Shown here: one piece after another, positions 58,201 through 64,000 of the stretch
Numbering within the stretch: position 1 is the first letter of the stretch
Layout of the letters: every line of letters starts with the position of its first letter
From: Salvia splendens
Taxonomy: Eukaryota; Streptophyta; Magnoliopsida; Lamiales; Lamiaceae
Direction of reading: 5' to 3'
Length of the DNA stretch: 64,000 bases
NCBI RefSeq assembly: GCF_004379255.2
Contig: NC_056034.1
Coordinates: 36,025,262-36,089,261 of the forward strand
Position numbers and translations under genes: made by a program
The notes under the pieces: generated by a model
The model's database searches: none
The model's input: only the letters and a program-made list of their open reading frames with translations
What the model was told of the DNA's origin: nothing

Positions 58201-58453
58201 GTAATAGTCGAGAACCAATTATTTCTAGGTTTCGAAGCATATGGCATTTTCCAAGACATTAATAAAAATATGAATTTCGACCTTCTTCACAGAGGTGAAT
58301 GCAAAAGACATGATCAGCAGAGGAGCCCTTTGGGAGCTAGTTCGTATTTCGCGGGACTGTTCTAGGGCGGATATAAGGGCCCTTGCTCGTCGAACTCTGA
58401 CCTCAAGTTCCACATTTCAGTCTGAACTGCGACGCCTAAGGATCGAGGTTTAG
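46203..58453 (+). CDS. ARK2: Armadillo-repeat kinesin (ARK type, 19 exons)
   Basis: This is a plant ungrouped kinesin with an N-terminal motor and C-terminal ARM repeats, acting on microtubule dynamics. Exons: 46203-46326, 52472-52566, 52674-52796, 53153-53338, 53476-53697, 53787-53934, 54193-54342, 54611-54699, 54844-55047, 55239-55337, 55471-55605, 55699-55833, 56322-56457, 56542-56634, 57046-57171, 57361-57486, 57799-57942, 58072-58200, 58293-58453. They give 874 residues. The motor has [12 protein letters not shown]-loop GQTGTGKT and NTESSRSH. A coiled coil follows, then ARM repeats ([31 protein letters not shown]). The switch II motif reads DLAGSEH where SER is usual. Intron 13 (56458-56541) starts AT, not GT, and is in frame, so 902 residues are possible. 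An in-frame ATG at 46134 is an alternative start. ARK2 over its paralogues rests mainly on the BIG neighbour. Confidence 0.9.
46467..47054 (+). repeat. 5' LTR of Copia element 2
   Basis: It begins TGTAATAATGG and ends CCTAACA. U3 contains a tandem array (46596-46721). CTTTAAATAGCTC near 46854 may be the TATA region and CAATAAAG near 46899 a polyadenylation signal. Confidence 0.92.
46596..46721 (+). repeat. U3 tandem array: three 26-bp and two 24-bp units
   Basis: Units start GAGAAGGAAGAGTTCGG (three times, 26 bp) and GAGGAAGGAGTTCGGTC (twice, 24 bp), each ending in an AAGCC/GAGCC/GAACC motif. The same array is at 51272-51397 in the 3' LTR. It may act as an enhancer; that is inference. Confidence 0.88.
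47118..51269 (+). CDS. Copia gag-pol polyprotein, uninterrupted
   Basis: This is a single frame of 1383 codons. Domains: gag; CCHC knuckle [14 protein letters not shown] at about residues 237-250; protease DSG at about 293; integrase HSDLWGPS near 479, LRTDNGLEF near 540 and the [10 protein letters not shown] region; reverse transcriptase with YVDD at about 1003; RNase H with [14 protein letters not shown] near 1181. It makes the proteins for reverse transcription and integration of the element. The related copy at 25316-29314 stops before its purine tract. This one runs through the tract and 46 codons into the 3' LTR, so the native stop seems lost. All catalytic motifs I can check are present. 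Confidence 0.94.
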   Translation: MAARLDAEKFTGKNDYGLWKMKMKAVLIQQGLAAVLAKPEEKGKAPVLDEKAQAKMEEMQLKAHSAVILCLGDKVLREVQEAKTAVEILDKLDEVYLAKSLANRLYLKKRLYAYSFSGDRSIIEQLEEFNKIIDDLGSVDVKISDEDKAILTLNALPSSYDQLSDAIIYGRDKPITYAEVYSALMAKELQKTANRGSASSNVQAAEALNVKKFKKQNFKKKFEGPKPSSSDAQKETRACYWCKKPGHLKKDCHAWKRKMASEGHNQSDCVESADPPAQLMNISDSGVSHRWIMDSGCSFHMCPNRSWFHDLQEASGTVVLGNNHICQIKGIGKVKLSLQDGSIKILTGVRYIPEVKRNLISLGMLEQKGFTILMSQGKLFVKSGDAVMMEADREHILYYLKAKAVDGESNAVSDDSIMLWHKRFGHPAEGSLKELIKKGLISGDFNKMDPCEQCILGKAKKAPYPTGIHSSTAPLDYIHSDLWGPSPVCSIGGGKYYLAIIDDYTRKLWVYILKEKSETLTKFKIWCKEVELEKGRSVKCLRTDNGLEFLSAEFDLFCKEKGMKRHRTVPDNPQQNGVVERMNRTILERVRCLLLGSGLSSRFWGEAVYTAAYLINKCPSTALKSETPDYMWYGAHSDYSKYKVFGCAAYAHARQSKLEARALKCILLGYQRGVKGYRLWCIEPGKQKVLVSRDVVFLEDQMPYLKDKLDSSEDEGDFFKVEPVGVGLGAGGVIDSGSESDSDKEEAPTQGNQAGESISDSIRDYQLARDRVRRETRPPTKFSDVVYYALCAAESIDGADPLTYKEAMQSKDRERWIEAMNEEIESLLKNKTWILVDKSKLNTDGKERKLISCKWLFKKKVETTDKDRIRFKARLVARGFTQQEGIDFNEVFAPVVKHTSIRILLAVVNQLDWELQQLDVKTAFLNGDLEETIFMEQPEGYVKIGEEGKVCLLQKSLYGLKQSPRQWNKKFDAQMKKIGFSKSEYDDCIYIKKAGRTPIAYLLLYVDDMLLAGPSMTEIQKVKQDLKSSFEMKDLGESRKILGIHIQRDRGCKKLWMLQTDYIEKVLQRFKMENAKAASTPLSQSFKLSKEQAPKTKQEADEMKAIPYASVVGSIMYTMICTRPDLAHAISVTSRYMADPGKEHWNALKWILRYMKSTKDWGIVFNGWEGESEEVVQGYCDADYAANLDNRKSQTGYLFTMFGTVISWKSGLQSVVALSTTESEYIALTAAVQESFWIQGVISDFGFDQKTMVIHCDSSSAMCLAKHPGFHERSKHIDIKLHFIRDEIEKGRVKVIKINTLHNPADMLTKSLGRDKFDHCKKLINVCARTEMSPQVENCNNGVLISVGRRRQSSVSSAYRAGTSLELAEKKKAEEGSSALSWN
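51132..51728 (+). repeat. 3' LTR of Copia element 2
   Basis: It matches 46467-47054 apart from a small internal duplication near 51200, a short GT loss and a few substitutions. The polyprotein frame ends inside it at 51269. Between here and exon 2 (51734-52471) there is only intron sequence. Confidence 0.92.
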
Positions 58454-60146
58454 TTAACTGTCTTTCCATATATGCATAATAATGGAGTATATATTTTGCA
58501 CATCTGCTAACCACTACTAGACTGATAGATCTTCTGCTACAAAATATCGAGGCTTTGATTTCGTAGTAGTATTATAGTGGTTATTTTTATTCATTTTCAT
58601 CAAGTTATATTTGTCCCATATTTATCGAGGTTTTGATTTCGTAGTAGTATTATAGTGTAGTTGCTTCAGCTAAAATTTTGTACCATTGAATTATTGTATA
58701 GCTGATGTATATATGAAAAATACTTTATGGAAGTTTTTTTTTTGTGCGTATTTTTCTTGCTGTTTGTTGAATCTGCCTTTGACAATGAAGTGAAGTTCGT
58801 TATCACATGTTTGCAGTCAATATACTTGAAAATAAAATATTGGGCTATTGTGTGAAACAACAAATATCATTAACGCCATTATGCAGTTTTTAATTTGTAT
58901 GCGCCAAATGTGACGTTAAAATTTTATTATTATGGATATTTAACTCTCAATAATTCGAACCATAATTTTGACACTTCAAATTTCAAATATTGACGTAATA
59001 CGGTTTATTTAATACTGACTTTGTTTGGATCGAACCATAATTTTGCGAATTAAACAAACGCGAAATTGTGGAAAGAAATATAAGAAGGAAAACGGTTATA
59101 GAGAGTTGACGAAGAGCTATTTAAAGCTTCTGTTACGTGTTGTCAGTTACACTGTGCTAAGTTTTTTTTATGTGAGTCATAAACTGAGGTAAGGGGCTCA
59201 AGATTATTTGGACAGAGAAAAAAAAATACAAATATTGCAGATGTTAATAAACTGGTTAATGATTAATCTTTTTCCCACTAACCGATTAAATGCATGGATG
59301 AAAAAATAGCATTCCCTTTTGCAATTTACTTTCTCCTATTTAAGATCATGAACGTCACATTCACATAATCTAAAGGGAGATCTCCAAATATCTAAGACCA
59401 TTCACAATAGGGGCGCCGATCGGCACTTATTGCAGCCGAACCGCCAATCGGCGAACGCCACCCAAGCGAGGCATTGCTCTAAAGATCTTATTCTCTTTTA
59501 GTGCCAAAATTATAATGGTTCACGTGAACGACCCAATTTGTTCTAATGGCCTTGTAATTTACATCTAAGGATAATATTGGGCGAAAATCCTACAATCAAT
59601 AAATAAAATCATTAGGGTCAGAAGGTCAAATTAACTTGAACATTAGCAATCCCTCTTAATCAGCCACATTTACCATCAGTTTATTGGCCTAATACAGCTT
59701 CAGCTCAATATTTACTTGGAACATGTGTTTCATCACCTCTGAAACAAATCATACCAACACACACTAGGTTGAATCAGAAATCTGAAACTCCAATAAAATG
59801 TAAACACACACACAAATCAGCCAGGAAGAAACTTACCTCCCTTGTTCACCACTGGAATATGATCCCATTAGGAATACAATGGTGTATGATGAAATTTTAT
59901 ATAACAAACTAACAGAATGATATTTCCGTTTTCTTCTCCAAAAAACATTGTTCTAAAATGGAGCACCATATCTAAGGCCTCCAGCTCCTATATACTTACT
60001 GATCATTATACAAGAATAACCCAAAATCAACCGATACAGACAACATAAGTACACTCGAAAAGCCTATACTTTGAATCACTTGTGTAACAAAAGAATCGAA
60101 AAACCTCAGAAATATCATACATCTGAAAAAGGGTGTGGGTCAGAGA
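58454..60146. other. Convergent intergenic region between kinesin and BIG genes
   Basis: The two genes are tail to tail. AT-rich DNA with probable 3' UTRs is found at both ends. A GC-rich segment at 59395-59480 resembles a Harbinger end and is listed separately. No other gene is seen. Confidence 0.5.
59395..59480. mobile_element. Possible Harbinger-end remnant
   Basis: CATTCACAATAGGGGCGCCG, then CGGCACTTATTGCAGCCG and CCGCCAATCGGCGAACGCC, recall the GGCGAGCC / TTGCAGCC motifs inside the left end of the 43084-46115 element. No partner end or target duplication is visible. Confidence 0.35.
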
Positions 60147-63100
60147 TCAACACGAACCTAGGAGAACAGGACCCACTGATGAGTTCAGAATATCACTCAG
60201 GGCCAGTTGGACCTCATTTGAACCATGTTCACAACTTATCAGGCTCGAAAACAAGGGAAAGAAGCAAGACAAGTTCTTCTGGAATGAAGAATCTTCTAAG
60301 GTACTTATAGCCTGTAGAGTAGCAACCATAAGAGGTGCTCGTGCAGCCAGTTCTCTTCGTCTCCCAGATCCTAGAGGTATCGTCCAGTATGGTTGTCTGT
60401 CAAGAGATGAGTCGGGGAGATGTCCCGAGCAGGCAACTACAATGTAGAATTGCAAGACCTCCTGGCAGAGGTTGACAAGATAAGACTCCACTTCGGACTC
60501 GTCATAACTAGGAGGTCTATCCAGTGCAAGATTCTGCAGAAATGTGAGGCAAATCTGGTAAGATTCATTCTCAAGGCGAAGTAGGGGAGGATCCTGCATT
60601 TGCGTCATGGACCCAAGTTCCTGGAGCTTGTGACGTAGGACTACATCACTATTTATCTTGTGAGCATGAAATGCCACAGCATGTACAGCATCGAAAAGGA
60701 TAACAGTGTTTTTAAATGATAATTGAGCTCTGTACATATTGTAGATCTCCACTATAGCCTGTCATATTCCATGCAAGAGTTGTCAGATTTAATAACAAAC
60801 TAAATTCATAATCTTACTTCCTTAAAAATAGAAAAGTTAGTTTGCTAAATGCTGCAAGATTAATATACTACCAGGGGGGTACATGTCATGGCTGCAAGAT
60901 GGGGCAAGAAAAGGAAATTTTTGTAAGCGCTGGGCTACAGATAAAAACTTTTGATATTACCTACCTGTATTAATAAAAGCTGAATTGCAGCTCGGCATTT
61001 GATATCAGATATAGCTGTATACAGACGACGTCTCCTTAAGTAATTATCCAAATCATCATTGGAGGTAACTGCCCCAGCAGATTCCTCACGACTGCTCTCA
61101 GTCAGATCTCCCTCGGCCTCAGTTTTGCAATTGTCATCAAGGAAAAAGGAAAAATCAGGACGTGTTCCGTTTGACGCTTCTTTGAGAGATAAAACCACAT
61201 CCAACCACTTGTCTTCAGAGAACATCTCCCCAGCATTGCTCATTAGGCGAACAAAAGCAGCAATACCAATACCACCAAGGCTTTGATGAGGACATTTGAT
61301 AAAACTGACCATTAGCATCAGCACCTTCTTTAGAAGGGGATTTACCGTATCATAGAAATTAACAAAAAGATCTACAACTAATTGCAGAGCCAATGTGCAT
61401 GTCTCATAAAGCCACGAATCTTGACTGAGTTCCTCCATGTTACCATTGTCTATGTGTGCAGACTCATCACTGGATGGATCAATGGCACGCCGAGCATCAT
61501 CAAATATTCTAAACAGGACAGATTCAAAGATCTTCTCCCACAAGGTTAGGGAGAAATGTTGCCCATAGTTGCGCAAAGTATCAAATAATAATTGTACGGC
61601 ACTCTTCCTGATTTCAGGCCTTGGGTCAAAGCTCAGTTCAGATAAACCTGGAAAGGGAGAGAGATACATTATTTGACTTGAATTAATCATATTCTGCATA
61701 TGCAGAGTCTGGATGAATCAAGCTTCAAATCTAGACCAAAAAAAGAACATTTTTTTACCTGCCAACAAAGGAAACCATAAATAGAGATCGTCCACCCTAT
61801 TTGCAGGTTCCCCGTTGTCACCTTTTCTTTCTTTACCAGTTTGAGGAGAAGATGGAGAAGCCACATTATGAGCTTCCTTCCCTAGATCTCCTTCAGCAAG
61901 TTTTTCGGCACAGTACTGAAGGAAACCAATGGCATTAAGACTAATTTCATTGTAGAATCTAGTATTGGTGAATGCAATTAAACAATTCACACAGTCCGTA
62001 AAAGTAGTAGATTCAGTTTCAGTGATATATGGGAAATAATCACGAACAATCTTCTCAATGATTTCGAACGAGAGGAGGACAATGTTCTTATGATCATCAT
62101 AAGCAGCTGTTGTGAAGACCTGCAATTAAGAATGAAAAGCAGAGGGCTGAAGGTGAAAGCATTGCCATAAACTTTACAGAGAATAAATTTTTCCAAGGCA
62201 ATAATAGTAGTAAAAGGGAAGAGCACTATGCCATCCACGTTGAGATTTCCATACCATGAACATACTCTTCCATCCTGATTTGACATTATTGACTCGGGAT
62301 AATACCATTTGAGAAACACATCTGATAATCAATTCTCGGATTTCAACAGCATTACTCTTGCGCATCACAATTACGAAAGGCTTCATGAACTCATTCTGAA
62401 AGTTATAGTTAGCCAATTCTTCTCTTTCCAAGAATTTCATTGATAACTGGCGCAAAGAGTCCATTGCAAATATTGCAATAGAAAGGTTTTCTGAACAGCC
62501 AATGTTCACAAAAAAATCAGAGAGTACTTGCCAAATCCTTGACCATACAAGCCTAATACGGTTCATGTTGTAGTGCCTGTTACAAGGGACCAAAATAGAA
62601 ATCACTTGCATGGTGAAAGAAGCAAAAATGATATATGTAATATGCTAAAGTTTTTCCATAGTCAATGTGAAAAGAGTAAAAGACCAAGTGATGAATAACT
62701 TACGCGATCTCAACAATCTTAGTGAGGCTGAAAACCCGAGGATCAGATGTCGATCGTAGTTCATCCATAGATACCTTGCAAAGAGCCTTTACAAAATCAA
62801 CTATTGCCTCACTATTCAGTTTTTGGCTCCATATAAATATGCGGTTAACATCACCAACTTGTTCCAACATGTTTAAGTTAGAGACCAAGTTGTTCATCTG
62901 TTCAGATGTAATTCCAGCAGCAACATTACCACCCATACCAGCACTATCATAAGAACCCCTCCTCATTGCAGAAGCTGCATTCTGAATCTTCCCAGCACCC
63001 TTCTTTTTTAAAATAGGAAGAATATTTGCTTTGCCTTGTTTAGATTTATCGAATTCATTCTGCTGGATTGCAAAGAAAGCAGCATCTGGTGGCGCTCCTT

Positions 63101-63203
63101 CACCCAATAGGTGCAAATGCTCAAACCGTGAAACACATGTTAATATATGTTCCCAGCCATCCTGTAAATAGTTACCATCCTCGTCTGCTATGGTGACTAT
63201 AAC
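60147..63203 (-). CDS. BIG3: BIG-type ARF-GEF, C-terminal five exons (partial)
   Basis: BIG proteins activate ARF GTPases at the Golgi/TGN by GDP-GTP exchange through a Sec7 domain. Only the region after Sec7 is inside the window. Minus-strand exons: 63203-62704, 62576-62255, 62119-61759, 61647-60965, 60758-60147, in frame for 825 residues, roughly the last half of a protein near 1750. Visible blocks: WEHILTCVSRFEHLHLLGEG, SEQMNNLVSNLNMLEQVGD, SMDELRSTSDPRVFSLTKIV, HYNMNRIRLVWSRIW, NYNFQNEFMKPFVIVMRK, SWLYETCTLALQLVVDLFVN and LLKKVLMLMVSFIKCPHQSL. Splice sites are GT-AG. The 5' exons, including Sec7, lie beyond 64000. BIG3 is preferred because it neighbours ARK2 in Arabidopsis (from memory); BIG1 and BIG2 are alternatives. 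Confidence 0.88.
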
Positions 63204-64000
63204 CTGTTGAAGCAAGTAAACGGATGGATCAGAGTAGTCAGAGAATTTTAAAAATTGCATAATAGGAGTGACAAGCTTTAATAATTTCACTTTGATTTAG
63301 CAAAGGACAGACTAAAGTTTTTAGGAGCATCACTTTCTCTGACCCCACAAATAGAGCTAACAAAATCCGAATAGACTTAAGAATATTTATTTGAAAAACA
63401 AAGACGGAAAGACAACTCACGCTTAAAAATGCCATACAATTATACCCTACCAACTTCTAGTCCGTGTAAGATGTAACCATGATTAATGAACTACAACACA
63501 CTGCCAATAACCCAAAATGAAATAAATAAATCAATATAGAGAGAAAGAACTTCAATCCTAAACAAGAAAGGGAAGGTTAAGGACACATAATTAAAATAAA
63601 AGACAAGAATAGACCAAATGACACGGAGCAAAATGTAATCATGATAGCTGATAGGAGGGAAAAGATGAGACTATGACTCTGTGTGTGTGTGTCAGCTGGC
63701 CAGGAGGGTACCTAGACCTAGCTGTGTCGTTGGGTCTGTGTCTATCTTCCCTATCAACAAAAAATACCTCAACCCACTTCTACTGGCTAGTATAGTGGAG
63801 TAAGGGTCGAATCCCACAGAGATGGACGTAGGCGAGATACACTTGCGATGACATTCTGGGAGCGGTTGGTTAGCTACCACGCTTTTTTGGGGTTGAGTTT
63901 TACCTAGTCGGAAAATGAAATGGAACCTCTACCCCTCCTGACCAGTAGGTCAGGGTGGGCTCTAAATGCTGCGTGCTAAGAGAAATTAAAGTGCGTGTGT
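63204..64000 (-). other. Intron of the BIG gene with a repeat insertion
   Basis: No BIG exon is recognisable here. From 63684 a GTGTGTGT tract is followed by repeat sequence related to 3712-3840 (CTAGTATAGTGGAGTAAGG, then CCCACAGAGATGG). The insertion runs to or beyond the window edge. Confidence 0.5.
63768..63912 (+). repeat. Dispersed repeat related to 3712-3840
   Basis: Both copies share CAACCCAC, CTAGTATAG, GGTCGA(A)TCCCACAGAGATG-like and CCACGCTTTnnnGGGGT blocks in the same order and strand. This suggests the same retrotransposon-type family. Confidence 0.5.

Overview
The window is plant nuclear DNA, most likely from an asterid-type dicot. The genes are AT-rich and intron-rich with GT-AG splice sites. 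The recognisable proteins (Aurora kinase 3 type, two-WRC GRF, ARM-repeat kinesin, BIG ARF-GEF) are plant families, and the intergenic DNA is packed with plant transposons (PIF/Harbinger, Ty1-copia, TRIM, hAT, Stowaway). The species cannot be fixed from sequence alone.

Layout. 1-9370 is a gene-poor repeat zone: retrotransposon remnants, tandem repeats, a foldback element and several MITEs. 9371-11120 is a PIF/Harbinger element carrying only a broken transposase. 12169-16281 (+) is a complete 13-exon spastin-like MIT-AAA ATPase. 17588-19649 is a second Harbinger-type element carrying only the Myb-like ORF1. 19844-21793 (+) is a 6-exon Aurora kinase. 22230-24211 (-) is a 4-exon growth-regulating factor with two WRC domains and a miR396-like site. 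24635-29942 is a Copia retrotransposon with one nonsense codon. 29943-33738 is intergenic with small MITEs. 33739-35271 is a decayed Harbinger. 35483-42475 (+) is a 13-exon FHA/coiled-coil gene with an hAT remnant and a Stowaway MITE in one intron. 43084-46115 is a Harbinger whose transposase is split by a four-LTR TRIM array. 46203-58453 (+) is an ARM-repeat kinesin with a full-length Copia (46467-51728) in intron 1. 60147-63203 (-) holds the last five exons of a BIG-type ARF-GEF that continues past the right edge.

The genes serve division, growth and trafficking: an AAA microtubule-severing type enzyme, a mitotic kinase, a growth regulator, a microtubule motor and a Golgi/endosome ARF-GEF. 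They are separately transcribed eukaryotic genes, not an operon. From memory, the order AAA - Aurora - GRF - FHA matches Arabidopsis At2g45500-At2g45460, and kinesin - BIG matches At1g01950-At1g01960, so two blocks seem to be joined here.

The main pattern is where the transposons sit. Harbinger-type elements end 87, 194 and 211 bp before three start codons, and a Copia LTR begins 423 bp before a fourth. Two Harbinger elements carry complementary halves (transposase only, ORF1 only) and share GGACGTCC-type subterminal motifs. No CRISPR array, rRNA gene or convincing functional tRNA gene was seen. Exon coordinates were read by eye from splice signals; for the complete genes and the partial BIG gene, exon lengths sum to whole codons.
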